Below, in pieces: positions 38,401 to 50,486 of a stretch of DNA of 64,000 nucleotides (positions are counted from its first letter, which is position 1; every line of letters starts with the position of its first letter). The notes beneath the pieces are model-generated. The model had not been told where the DNA came from. It ran no database searches and saw only the letters and a list, made by a program, of their open reading frames with translations. The translations under genes were made by a program, and so were the position numbers. Origin of the DNA: Carya illinoinensis (taxonomy: Eukaryota > Streptophyta > Magnoliopsida > Fagales > Juglandaceae); assembly GCF_018687715.1 (NCBI RefSeq), contig NC_056752.1, positions 52,298,653 through 52,362,652 on the forward strand, written 5' to 3'.

Positions 38401-38619
38401 ATGATCGGAAATTTGACGGTTGAAGGGGTAAGTAAATTGTTCGAGTCAGTCTGAACAATTATTTCATTGTGTCTCTAGTTTATGACTTTGATGGATGCAA
38501 TAACAATAATGCAGGGGGATCGTTGCGATCTCAATCTCATACCAGGATGCACAGACCCTAGCTCCCCCCTTTATGACCCACTTGCCAATGTAGATGATGG
38601 CTCCTGTCCACTTGATTGA
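35493..38619 (+). CDS. PIFI: PIFI, post-illumination chlorophyll fluorescence increase protein
   Basis: Eight coding exons (35493-35598, 36851-36974, 37070-37154, 37245-37323, 37750-37860, 37955-38067, 38317-38427, 38515-38619) splice with consistent phases to 277 residues. The Arabidopsis protein (At3g15840) is a chloroplast factor needed for NDH-linked, non-photochemical reduction of plastoquinone after light-off. Family blocks seen are [64 protein letters not shown] and [17 protein letters not shown]. The first ~75 residues are Ser/Ala/Lys/Arg-rich, as in a transit peptide. The C-terminus [21 protein letters not shown] has the form of a small Cys- and Asp-rich repeat known from bacterial surface proteins. 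Biochemical activity is unknown. Confidence 0.95.
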
Positions 38620-40507
38620 GAATCTGGTGAATAGTATCTTCCACTCCCTAGCTATACTCTCAGCTCGCATGTAGATATATAATGGAAGCATGTACAAGCC
38701 AGGTGTACAAATGCAGCATTAAACAGGGCAAAACAAGATCTTGTTTGGCTAGAAAGCAAGTATTCTAATGTAAACACAACATTGAGCAGGGCAAAAAAGA
38801 TATTGTTTGGTTAGGTAGAAAGCAAGTACTCTAATTTTATAGCCCAGAAAAGCTAAAGTTACTACTGTCATCACTGCCAACTATCAGAATGGTTTTTCAA
38901 TATCTAGAATGTAAGGCATGGCCAAGCGAGAGTTGGGCAGAAACTTTGAGTGCCTGCTCTGGACGAGCGATTGGCCCACCCTGAAAGCATAAAAATTGAA
39001 AGAAATTGAAATCCCTCTCTCAAAAGAGAGATGAACAATTAGGCTGTGTTTGATAAGTAAAGTTCACATTTACTAGTATTTACAAACAGTTTATTATTAT
39101 TTACAAACTATTCATTACTATTTACAAATCATTTGAGATCATCTCAGCATCCAAACGGACCGTTAACCTCTTTCGAAAAGTGCAATAAGCTTACATTTCC
39201 AAATGGTCATATACGTAGGAATGACTAGAAGTTAAGAATGCAGAGGTTCTGAATATTTTGTCCACACGAGTGCAAGAAGGGAAGAAATGTTTGCTAGTGT
39301 AACGAAGAAAAGGGAAAAAGAAAACAACTTGCTCTAAGAATGGTGACAAAATCATTTGAATGACCCATGGACCACAATGGTCCTAAGCAGGGTCCTTAGA
39401 ATCTTACTAATGCTATGGGTCAGAAAATCCTCTTTTATCTCTATAGGTGACACGTGGTCCAATTAAAATTCATAGATGGATACAGAATGCGATATGATAA
39501 GTAAAATACTGGATCGCGTGAAGATCAGGTTGCACTCCGTTGCAGAGCCAGGGTCCGAGGGATAATGCTCGGGAAGGGGAAGCTGTATCTTACATATGTA
39601 ATTCTATCACGTTTAGTTGACTGAAATTTACTTGGTCTAGAAATGAATGCTTGAATGGTGAATAGTCAAGGGCCAAGGCGGTCCAGTTCCACTACCTCAT
39701 AAACGATAAAAACGAGCATGTGCATGTCTTCTGTAACTTTGGTCAAATAACTCCTCCTTGCATGAATCTGACCTCCATTTTCGCGTTTTTACCCACTCAT
39801 GCGAGAGATTCGTGAATGAATAATATAATACACGCACAACTTTTTATCTAATAATATTTTATATTAAAGATATTTTTATAAAACGATATTATTTTTATAA
39901 AAATCCAACTCATTTAAAACAAAGGATTGTATGTGTATTATTTTCCTTCGGTAAACATGCATCCCAGGGCTCTTCTACCAACGAAACGAACGCACCAAGG
40001 TGAAGTAGAGATTAGGGTTCAAGAACAAAAGCTCGTGGAGGGATTATTTGTTTTGTTAAGAAAAAAATTATGCTTTAGGTTTGAAGACATAAATAGAATA
40101 TGGATGATGACATGACATGACATGTTACTTGTTTCACATTTTTGTAACAGACGTGTCAATTCAGATGCTACACAAAACCCTTCCTTCAATCTCAAAATTA
40201 ATACTGGTGGTTGAACTACAACCAACTTACGGTCCCTACTTCCAACCATTTGCTCTGCCACGACCCCATTGAGGCTTGATGTTCTTTCAACACCCGATGA
40301 AATTAGGAGAAGGTTAGAAGATAGCGTTTCAAGTTACAATTTTTTCTTTTCTTTTTTGGTTTTGTATATTTCTTGAGTAGTACAGCATTTCTCATTGCCT
40401 TTTTGACATTCCAACAGCGTTTCCATATTTTTTTCTTTGTATCCACCGCCAAATATTCTTCTTCCATATTGACATCAAGGAAATTAAGCAAGCCTTTAAT
40501 TGGTCGG
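38620..40507. other. intergenic region between convergent PIFI and PDCT genes
   Basis: Contains the 3' untranslated regions of both genes and the small tandem duplication above. A patch of TATTTACAAA repeats (about 39075-39130) is flanked by sequences resembling MITE termini. No further gene recognised. Confidence 0.5.
38716..38840 (+). repeat. two-copy tandem duplication downstream of PIFI
   Basis: A unit of about 60 bp with CAGGGCAAAA, GATnTTGTTTGGnTAG and AGAAAGCAAGTAnTCTAAT is present at about 38716-38772 and again, slightly diverged, at about 38781-38840. It lies in or just after the PIFI 3' untranslated region. Confidence 0.8.
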
Positions 40508-41992
40508 TCATAGTAGTATGGCAGGAATTGCTGATTTTCTTTTGCTCTCCTCGTACTTTCCAGCAAGAGAATCAAAGAGAATTCCGGCGCCGACCCCGAC
40601 GGCCAAATCAATGGTATAGTGACCCCGAGTGCCAAGCAACCTCACGGCTTGAAGAACATTGAGCACGTCAAATGTCCATGCCAACTCCCACCTCTGCATT
40701 CGACGCATGTCTAGCGACGCAATCACTGAACCCGCCACATGCCCCGAGAAGAATAGGAAAAACGACACGTTCCCCACCGGAAAGTCCACCCCCGACCCCA
40801 GAAAACCCTACCAAATTTGTAAAGTATTGACAAACATTAATTAATTGGTAGACCAGATGAATTTAAACATTAAAAAATAAAAAATCGTGATGTCAATGAA
40901 CTTGCTTAAGATCACTTTGACATGTAAAGGTATATTTTTTTTAATAGAAAGTATATATAAGAACATTCTTGGAACCTGTGGCAATGGAAGCTGCGTGGAG
41001 TAACCTAGAATTCCCCGGCAAGTGAACATGAAGAGCGCCGAGATTGTCGCCCTTGGACGGCCCTCTATTAGCCACGTCCATAGTATATACATTGTTTGCA
41101 TCCCCACGAACACCTAACCATTACCATTGTATAACACGTCCGATTATTAAAACAAAACATAACCAGAATATGGATTTATATATCGAACTCAATTTCCTCA
41201 ATTCCTTAGAAAATGTGGCTGATGTGAATCAAGCCTAAACCCCAGAAAATGAATCACATATTGGATCAAGTTCCGTAGTGCAGTTTAGTTCTTTTACTGT
41301 CACAACAGGTTTATGATAAATTACAACAAATTATCGCATCTGTATCTGATTTCCTAAAAGCAATTTATAAGATGTACTAATTGAATTAGAATTTCTTGTA
41401 AAGTTCTGAACCACCCAACTCTTTGATTTTTTTTTTAATGAGATTTAGAGAGAGAGAAAAAAATCGAGAGTATAATTCCAAATTTCCAATCACATAATTC
41501 CATAAAAAAATCGTGTATTTCTCTTTCAGCCTGAAAATCTATCCAACCGTATGTTACCAAAGCAGTACCTAATAAATTGCATGGATTTAGACTTATGATA
41601 AATTAATTTCAGATCCCAACACATACCGTGTTAAGAGCGGCGAGCAAGGTGTTGAGGTCGGGCCGTGCGGCGAGCAGGCGATGGAGTGGGCTCGTGACCA
41701 CGAACCCAATATCAAAGGGCGCCGAGGACGAGGGGACCATCCGCAGGGTGTACTCGACGCCCATGAAGAACAGCAGCCCCAAGCCGAACAAACAAGGCAC
41801 CCAATGGAACTTCGCCACGTGCAAGACATCATCCGCCGTCCACGCCATGAACGACGCTCTCTGTTCCTTCTTCTCCGTGTTCTCCTGGCTCCGAGTATGA
41901 TCGTTGCCGTTAACGAGCTTGCCGTTAGTTCTGCGCCTGTTGTTGAGCGTGCATGATGGGGTATGAAGAGGCACTACCGATGTGCGTGTCAT
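40508..41992 (-). CDS. PDCT: phosphatidylcholine:diacylglycerol cholinephosphotransferase (ROD1/PDCT)
   Basis: Three coding exons (41627-41992, 40976-41113, 40508-40807) join at codon boundaries to 267 residues. PDCT swaps the phosphocholine headgroup between phosphatidylcholine and diacylglycerol, feeding polyunsaturated chains into triacylglycerol in the ER. It belongs to the lipid phosphatase/phosphotransferase superfamily. Family blocks are TADDVLHVAKFHWVPC, LLFFMGVEYTL, PDLNTLLAALNTVFVGMQT, LFMFTCRGILGYSTQLPLPQ and FLGSGVDFPVGNVSFFLFF. The catalytic-type motifs GHVAGS and GTRGHYTIDLAVG are intact. Several hydrophobic segments predict a polytopic membrane protein. It is somewhat shorter than the Arabidopsis protein, which I recall as about 300 residues; the difference is in the divergent N-terminus. 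Confidence 0.95.
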
Positions 41993-44639
41993 GGCTGTGC
42001 GAAATGACGGAAACGAAGAATCACATTGTGGGAGGGAACAGGGGTGGGTGTGGACGATATAAATGGCAAAGAGAAGGAAGATGGAGCGGAATTTCCAAAG
42101 ATTGAATTATGTTTTCATTTCAATTTGAATTTTACCTTTCTGTTAACTTACAGCTGCTTACAAATGGGTGGTGCGCAGCACATGATCGTTTATCGTACCA
42201 TCAGATCAATGGAAATAAAAAGTGAAAAATTAAATATTTTAATATTAATTAAATATGCGATACAAGTTCCAAAATAATAATGTCACAAAATTTGATTATA
42301 TTTAATTATATTTATTAATTTTAAATATATATATATATATCTTTATATATATAAAGTGGCTATCTAACGGAATTTTATTGGTTTAACGGTTTTTGTTGTT
42401 TTACCGTTAAAATTAACGCCGTTAGTTACATGAATAAATTAAAGTGGCTCTCTCTTCTTAAAAATTCTTAATTTTTTAATCTCTCTCCCCAATCACTTAT
42501 GAATAAATTCATAATTATTAAACTTCATGCAGCATGCATGATCCTGTAACCTATGCATTGATGATCATTTATTTATGAGGTATATTAGATATCTATATAT
42601 ATATATATATTCTATTAAATATATCTATATAAATTATATAAATATATATTCTATATTCTATTATATATATATATGATCTTTTATATAAATTATAATTTAT
42701 ATATCAATTTATTTATGTGATTTAAAATTTTTATTCATTCCTTATATAAACAAAGAGAAATGTAAAATAATTAAGTTTAAATATATTTACCAACTACATT
42801 TACGAATACAATTATCCTAATAAAATATTATTTATTTATCAATTTAAATTCATTATGAAACATTAAAATCAAATAATAATATCTTATAAAAACCTTAGTA
42901 TTTTATTTCTTTATAAAAATTATGTTACTTTTTAAAAATAATCGCTTTATTAAATTAAGAAAACGTGCCTTTACTGTTAACAGTTTATCTCCTGTGCTGC
43001 ACATGTTTGTTTCAAGATTCTTTTTTTTTTTTTTTTTTTTTAAATTCTAAATGCTTTAAAACTGATTTAAGTCTATCTTACTATTTGATGTTAGAATTTA
43101 TATATTTTTTTTCTAAAAATATTATATTATTATTCAAAATTTTTTCCTTAATAAAAATAATATTTCTATACACTGCACGAACGTCCCTTGGACGTTGCCC
43201 AACTACTAGTATATATAGTGTATTTTGAGACGTGGATTGTGGGCTTTTGTGGCTGCTTGCCGCGTGAAAACGAAGAAAATGAGAGTGGAGACATGACACG
43301 GCTTCCCACCGGAGGACCATGCATACACAAGTGTGTACATTATATATATAAATAACTCTATTCAAGTATTTTTATACTGCACATAATTCTGGTGATATTA
43401 TTTAATTTAAAAAATAAATTTTAAAATATAAATTTTACGAATCAAATTATGTCACATAAATAATACATAGTATAATATATATATATATATATATTAAAAA
43501 TGTGTTTTGTTGCATAGCCAGATCATATTATCACAGTGAAACTACCAACTCATCGTGAAAATTGCATCCATGTTTATGAGAATCGAGTTTTCCTTTCTTG
43601 AAATGTAAGTCTTTCTATATATATATGATCTTATCTTATAGAAAAAGGAAGTATCATTAATGAGTTGGTTAGACTTATTAATTACGTGATATAGGATCCA
43701 ATATAGCCTATGGACTTGGAATATATAGCATGTCAAGGAACAGGACTAAATGCTCAATAATATACTATGTATAGGTATCAAAATTCGTTGGAATTTTATG
43801 CTCAATAAATGTTGTGCATCATATCTCTGTATAGACAACAATAAATTACAAAAATAGAGAGATGACATATGTTATAGATGACTTAAAATAGTAGTACTCT
43901 CTATATTAGAAATACTTTATACCTAATTCTTATAAAGAAAACGCACGCCTAATTATGGTTGAGATTTTGAGAAGGGAGCAGGAAAATACCATGACTCAAT
44001 GAGACAACTATGCAAAGGTCGAAGACAAAAACATACGGTGAAATCCACGTGCTAAGTGTGAAGATTAATTAGTTTCAGCTATTAATGTCACCGACCTAAA
44101 ATGACGGTGTTCATGCGTGTTGTACTTTATGGATGATAACTATAAGTGGGGTCATTGTGGTTCTGTGGTTGTATTTTGGCTACTTTGTGGCCACATATAA
44201 CTAAGACTCTAATTATATTTCTATGTATAATTAGAGTTGTAATCATTGAATTATGTGGAATTTGAATTTGAATTATGTGGGATTTGACGGTGCTAATTCA
44301 TTCAATTAACTTATATATCAAACATGGTGTGACGGCTCGGCGTGTCGGGAATGTTTCATATGTTTAAGTCGGTATTGGACGAGATGCAGTGACATCCGGA
44401 TACACCCACGATCGAGCTGTCCAACAGTAGCATTGGTGAGATCAAGGTACACATGGAGTCTGCAAATTACATATTGGTCACAGTATCCATAATAATGATA
44501 ATAATAAATGAAAGGAAATCCCCATCAAGATGTAATATTGCACGAGATCATATGCCCCGAAAAGGACCTAAGATATCATCATGGGACAATTAATTAAACG
44601 CAAGGATCAGCAGCCCAAAAAAGACCAATACAAGAAAGA
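41993..44639. other. intergenic DNA upstream of PDCT
   Basis: The proximal promoter of PDCT is at the left edge. The rest is AT-rich, with TA microsatellites near 42590-42675 and 43475-43494 and a T23-like run near 43020. No gene or complete mobile element recognised. Confidence 0.5.
42057..42064 (-). promoter_or_regulatory. candidate TATA box of the PDCT gene
   Basis: Minus-strand ATTTATAT lies about 65 bp upstream of the PDCT start codon. Assignment is by position and composition only. Confidence 0.4.
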
Positions 44640-45366
44640 GCACCTTTGAAACGGTAATGCCGGAGACACTCTCAAGCTGTTTGCTGCATAAGCAGCACAA
44701 CTTTCAACAGAACGAAGCAGCCGTACACCATCAACATTTGCAAGCATTTTGATACCATTATCACTTGTTGATACAGCTAGCAATACCCCTTCCTTGTTGG
44801 ATCGAATGCAAGGAGAAGCCTAAAAGATATACACGGTAAATATTATCGAATTATAAGGCTTGTACGTTTGGAGTACGTACGGAGAAATAACATCACAAAA
44901 ATATACAATATACAACTATACGTACCTGTAATCCACCCTCTCATGCGTCAATAGCTGTCAACATGTCAAGCTTGTCCATATCCCAGAATTTGATTTGGGA
45001 CTCATCACCAACAGCCAAGAACTGGCTCTTCATTGTATCAAACTGCACAACCCCCTCAGACTGCTTCCCAAGACCATCATATTTCTTGATTTCTCCGGAA
45101 TCCCATTCAGCAAGGTTTGATTCTCCTTTTGTATTAGTCCCACATGAGAATAGCCTATGATGAAAGCCTGCTGGAAGAAATAATCCTTCATTGGCGTACC
45201 AAGTCTAGAAAGCAAACTAATACGGAGAAAGCTGCAATGAATGGCATCATTTTATCGATCAAAAAATTGCAATATGAGTAGATCATGAGAGAAATAACTA
45301 CTTGGATTATTCTTGAAACTGAGGAACGTCCCCTTCAAATGGAAAGTATATAGCCAGATGTTAATT

Positions 45367-45670
45367 TGTAAGAAAGTAGAAAATAGATGAAAGCAGAGAG
45401 CTAATCGATGGAGGAGGAAAATTCTTGTTTTCCTTATATGCCAAAACTTGCTTTACAAAAGTCAGCTTATATACAGAAAAAGAATAACTAACTAACTTTT
45501 ACATCATGATTTGTTACGTTTGCTAGCTGGAGAATATTGTTTGCTAGCTGGAGAATATTTACAGAGGAATATACTGGAAGTGTGCTGGAGGCAATTATGA
45601 GCAACGACTTGTAGTCATTCTGATGAAGTTTGTGCAATACGACCTGTAGCTTGACTAGTGTCATCTAACA
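45367..45670 (-). repeat. 3' LTR of the 5.1-kb copia element
   Basis: 304 bp. On the plus strand it starts TGTAAGAAAG and ends CATCTAACA. It contains a tandem GTTTGCTAGCTGGAGAATATT duplication. It differs from the other LTR by two A/G substitutions (GGAGGAGG versus GGAGAAGG, and GGCAATT versus GGCAGTT). Confidence 0.97.
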
Positions 45671-48600
45671 CCCCTCCGCAAGATGGAGTATAGAGATTAA
45701 CTATGCCCATCTTGAATAAGTGTGATTGCAGGAGGTAGGAAGGGAGTGACTTAGTAAAAATGTCTGCTAGTTGAGTTTGGGAAGAGACATGAGCTGTAGT
45801 GATGGAGCCTTCTTGGATTTGATCCCGAATTAAGTGACAATCGAGTTCAATGTGCTTCGTTCTCTCATGGAACACTGGATTTGCAGCAATGTGCAATGCG
45901 GCTTGATTGTCACAATAGAGTAATGCAGCTTATGGATGATGAATACCGAGATCAATAAGCAAATAACGAAGCCAAGTTAATTCACAACATGTGGCAGCCA
46001 TGGACCTGTATTTAGCTTCAGCTGATGAACGGGATACAACTTGCTATTTCTTGGATTTTCAAGAAATTAGAGAGTCTCCTAAGAAGATGCAATACCCTGT
46101 GGTTGAGCGACGAGAGTCTGGGCAAGATGCCCAATCAGAATCACAATAGGCCTTGAGCTGTAATTGAGAAGCAGATGAGAGAAGTATGCCTTGACCAGGG
46201 GCTGCTTTAATGTATCTCAAGGTTTTGTAAGCTGCTGCCAAGTGAGAGGATGTGGGCTTGTCCATGAATTGACTGAGAAGTTGGACAGCAAAACAAAGAT
46301 CTGGTTTAGTCACAGTCAAGTAAAGAAGTCTGCCAATGAGCCTTCGATATACACTTGGATCAGAGAGTAAAGTGCCGTCATCTTTACAAAGTTTGAAGTT
46401 TTGGTCCAATGGGAGTTTGAGGGGTTTGCAACCAAGCATACCAGAATCAGCTAGTACATCCAAAGCATATTTTCTTTGACAAAGGTGTATTCCCTTGGTA
46501 GATGTGGCAATTTCTAAGCCCAGAAAATATCTCAAACAGCCAAGGTCTTGTATTTTGAATTGATTGTTCAAGAAAACCCGAAGGGAATCAATGCAGGTCT
46601 GGGAGTTACTAGCAACAATTATATCATCCACGTATACCAATAAGGCAGTGAAAGAATCCTCATCTCGTTTAGTAAACAAACTATAGTCAGCTTTGGATTG
46701 AATGAAGCCAAAAGCAATGAGGGATAAAGAAAATTTTGAGTACCACTGCCAAGAGGCCTGCTTAAGCCCATAAAGGCTTTTGAGTAATTTGCACACTTGG
46801 TGAGGTTTCCCTTTGTCATACCCAAGGGGCTTTTTCATGTAAATTTCCTCCTTTAAGTCTCCATTAAGGAAAGCATTGTTTACATCAAATTGATGTAAAT
46901 ACCATCCTTGAACTGCTGCCACACTGAGCAAGCATCTCACAGTTACAAGTTTTGCAACTGGTGAGAATGTTTCGGTATAATCAACACCCTCTAGTTGTGT
47001 ATAGCCTTTAGCTACGAGTCTAGCCTTTAACCTTTCCAAGGTACCATCAGACTTAAGTTTAACTTTATAAACAAATTTACAATCAATTGCATCTTTACCT
47101 GCAGGAAGGTCAGTGATTGTCCAGGTGTTGTTTTGTTCCAAGGCAGCAATTTCAGCTTCCATTGCTTTGCACCAACCAGGATGTTTTAAAGCTTGCTTAT
47201 AAGAAGTAGGCTCAGAGTGTATGGAAAGTGAAGAAGAGAATGCTTGATAGAGTGGAGAAAATTTATGATAAGATAGGTAATTAGTCAAGGGAAAAACCTT
47301 ACCAGAATGAGCTGTTAGATCCTTGGACAGCGATTGGTCAGTGCTTGTAAGTTGGGCCTGTTGACAATGAAAATCTTTTAAATATTGTGGAGCTGTCCTA
47401 ATTCTAGTGGACCTTCGAAGAGGAACAGGTGAGGGCTGGGTGGGAGTAGGGGCATGGGAAAGTTCAGAGGAAATTGAAGAAGGTGATGGGGAGAGGGTGG
47501 CGGGTTGAGGTGCAGGGCTGGAATGTGAAAGAAATGGAGTAGGGTGGGAATCAAACTGGATGGGTGAAGGAGGGTGGGAATCAAATGCTGATGGATTTAA
47601 TGAAATGGAAGAATGATTTTGAGCATGAGTTTGAAAAGGAAAAATGTTCTCATGAAACACTACATCTCTTGAAATAAAAATTGTGTTTCTTTGAAGATCT
47701 AAAAGTTTGTAGCCCTTGGTTCCAAAAGGGTAACCAAGGAAGACACATTTTCGGCCTCTAGAATCAAATTTTTGTCTACCATTTGAAAGGGTGGCAGCAA
47801 AGCACAATGAACCAAAAACTTTCATATGAACATAGGTTGGTTTTTGGTTAAAAAGAAGTTCATATGGAGTTTTATTGTCCAGAATTGGTGTAGGAAGTCT
47901 GTTAATGATATAGGTTGCTGTCAAAACACATTCATTCCAGTATTGTAATGGTAGATCAGCTTGAAATCTAAGTGCCCGAGCTACATTAAGTATATGTTGA
48001 TGTTTCCTCTCAACAACACCATTTTGTTGAGGGGTTTCAACACAACTTTTGTGATGAATTATTCCCTTTTGATTAAAGAAATCTCTCATTTGAAATTCAG
48101 CTCCATTATCACTTCTCAAAATTTTAATTTTGACTCCAAATTGTGTGTCAACTAAATTGTAAAATGATTCAATACATTTTCTGGTTTCAGCTTTGTTGGC
48201 AAGTAGATACAACCAAGTGGTTTTTGAAAAATCATCTACTATGGTTAAAAAATATTTAGAACCATCATGAGCAATGGTGGGACAAGGTCCCCAAAGATCA
48301 CAATGTATAATTTCAAAGATTCTAGTTGAGACATGAGAACTGTCTGGAAATGGGAGGCGATGGAATTTGGCCAATGGACAAATGGTGCAAGGCTTTTCAT
48401 TGATATTTGAGATTTGTTTCTTTACAATGGGATTAGATATGAGTTTCATTCTAGAAAAAGATAAATGACCAAGACGTGAATGCCATAGGTCAGAGCTAGA
48501 TACATCACTAGTGGTGGTATGAAAAGCTGAAATGGCTTTGTGTGAGTACTGTGATAGAAAATTTGTCAATGCTGGAGGAGGGATATCGGTGCAAAGTAGA

Positions 48601-50150
48601 TGGTAGAGGCCATTTCTTAGTTCACCCTTCCCAATCGTTGTCCAAGAAGCTAGGTCCTGAACAAAACAGCAAGTGGAGAAGAAAAACAAGCAACAAGTGA
48701 GAGATGTGGTTAACTTTGTGGCAGAAACTAAATTGAAAGAAAATGAAGGGACACAAAGAACATCTTTCAAAATAATGGTATTGGTTAAGTGAATGGTACC
48801 AATATGAGTGACAGGAGCTGAACTTCCATTTGGAAGTGTGACTGAGTATGAAACAGATGATGTTATGGTAGTAAAAAAAGAAATGTTGCAAACCATATAG
48901 TCTGTGGCACCTGTGTCAAGAATCCAAGGTGAATTAACTGTGTGTGTGTTGAGACAAAAGGATGTACCAGACATCTTAGAAGAAATGGAAGGCTGCATGC
49001 TCGAGTGGAAAGTAGAAGCTGCAATGGAGATTTCCTTTGGTTGGAGCAAAGTCAAAAGTTGCTGGTACTGCTGCTTAGTTAAACTCACCTTTTCGTCACT
49101 AACACTTTCTGAGGCAGAGGCAAAAGATAGTGTAGCCTGATTTGCAAGAGCAATAGAGTTCTGAGGTTTTGAATGGAACTTGTGGCCGGGAGGGTAACCG
49201 TGCAACTTATAGCACCTTTCAATAGTATGACCAGATAATTGGCAGTGTGAGCAGATAGGAATTTCTGCATTACCAACTTTGAAGCATTTTTCCAAAGTGT
49301 GGCCAGTAATCTTGCAATAAGTGCAATATGGTTTATCTTTCTTGAATGAAGGATTAAGCTTAGGTGGGAACTTGGAAGTGGAAAATGGTCTTTGAGTGGC
49401 TAAGGCCATGGATTCAGAGGTTGGTAGGGAAGGTTGAGTGATGAGGTGATGTCGTTCTTACTGCTGGATGAGGGAAAAAACTTTGGTAAGAGGTGGTAAT
49501 GGGTCTAGTAACATTATTTGGTCACGGGCTTGGGAATAGGAATCATGTAACCTCATGAGAAATTGGAGTACACAGTCCCGTTGGTATCTGTCTAACAGGT
49601 TTTTCATTGAGCCACAGTTACAAATAGGTAAAGGGTCATAAATCAAAAGTTCATCCCAGAGAGTCTTCAACTTACCATAGTAAATGCTTACTGATTCGTG
49701 GTCTTGTTGAAGACTAGCTAAGGCTTTCTTGAGTTGATAGATACGTGGCCCGTTCTGTTGAGAAAAACGGTCTTGCAGGTCCAGCCATAGTTCCATGGCA
49801 TCATCGACGAAAGCAACGCTGGATTGTATTGAAGGGCTAATTGAGTTCTGAAACCATGAAACGAGCATGTCATTGCAACGTTCCCAGAGTTCCAATAGAG
49901 GGTCTAAAGGGTCAGTGGGTTTAAGAATGGAACCAGTGATGAATCCAAGTTTGTTTTTCGCTCGAAGAGCACGACGCATAGCACGGGACCAAGTTTCATA
50001 GTTGTTAATGGTGAGGGGTTCAGAAACCAGAGTAAGAGCTGGGTTATCACCATGGTCCAAGCGAAAGGGATTGGATGGATCATTGAGATTAAGGTAGCGG
50101 GATAAGGTTGTGGTATTTTCTGGAGGAGGAAGAGGGTCAGTGTTCTCCAT
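45615..50150 (-). pseudogene. copia gag-pol polyprotein with four premature stops
   Basis: One frame of about 1512 codons is interrupted at 49458-49460 (TAA), 46059-46061 (TGA), 46044-46046 (TAG) and 45930-45932 (TAA). Domains in order are gag (NYETWSRAMRRALRAKNKLGF), two CCHC-like knuckles (CTYCKITGHTLEKC and CSHCQLSGHTIERCYKLHG), protease (LDTGATDYM), integrase (HCDLWGP, RSDNGAEF, ETPQQNGVVERKHQ), RT (LLVYVDDIIVAS) and RNase H (AYCDSDWASCPDSRRSTTGY, ending CGGV). The frame continues a little into the 3' LTR. Apart from the stops, motifs are intact, so the copy looks competent in structure but not in coding. Confidence 0.93.
45671..45682 (-). promoter_or_regulatory. polypurine tract of the 5.1-kb copia element
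   Basis: Minus-strand TTGCGGAGGGG directly precedes the 3' LTR, the position of the plus-strand primer. Confidence 0.75.
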
Positions 50151-50167
50151 GAAAATGAGCTCTCAAT

Positions 50168-50182
50168 GGCTCTGCGATACCA
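50168..50182 (-). promoter_or_regulatory. primer-binding site of the 5.1-kb copia element
   Basis: Minus-strand TGGTATCGCAGAGCC touches the 5' LTR. It matches the initiator-Met tRNA 3' end except for a 2-base interruption (GC) after TGGTATC. Confidence 0.8.
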
Positions 50183-50486
50183 TGTAAGAAAGTAGAAAAT
50201 AGATGAAAGCAGAGAGCTAATCGATGGAGAAGGAAAATTCTTGTTTTCCTTATATGCCAAAACTTGCTTTACAAAAGTCAGCTTATATACAGAAAAAGAA
50301 TAACTAACTAACTTTTACATCATGATTTGTTACGTTTGCTAGCTGGAGAATATTGTTTGCTAGCTGGAGAATATTTACAGAGGAATATACTGGAAGTGTG
50401 CTGGAGGCAGTTATGAGCAACGACTTGTAGTCATTCTGATGAAGTTTGTGCAATACGACCTGTAGCTTGACTAGTGTCATCTAACA
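50183..50486 (-). repeat. 5' LTR of the 5.1-kb copia element
   Basis: 304 bp and 99.3% identical by eye to the other LTR (two substitutions). It is adjacent to the primer-binding site on its inner side and to the TAATT target duplication outside. Confidence 0.97.

Larger units (their letters stand above)
45367..50486 (-). mobile_element. Ty1/copia LTR retrotransposon, full length, 5120 bp
   Basis: Two 304-bp LTRs (45367-45670 and 50183-50486) differ at only two positions. They are flanked by an identical pentamer TAATT at 45362-45366 and 50487-50491. On the minus strand the primer-binding site abuts the right-hand LTR, and a GCGGAGGGG polypurine tract abuts the left-hand LTR. The internal region encodes gag-pol in one frame. 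Structurally complete and recently inserted, it sits in what was an intron of the TOPLESS-related pseudogene. Confidence 0.97.

Noticed and set aside
45030..45215. 61-codon minus-strand ORF
   Set aside because: It is an out-of-frame reading of the TOPLESS-related exon, whose correct frame lies one base away.
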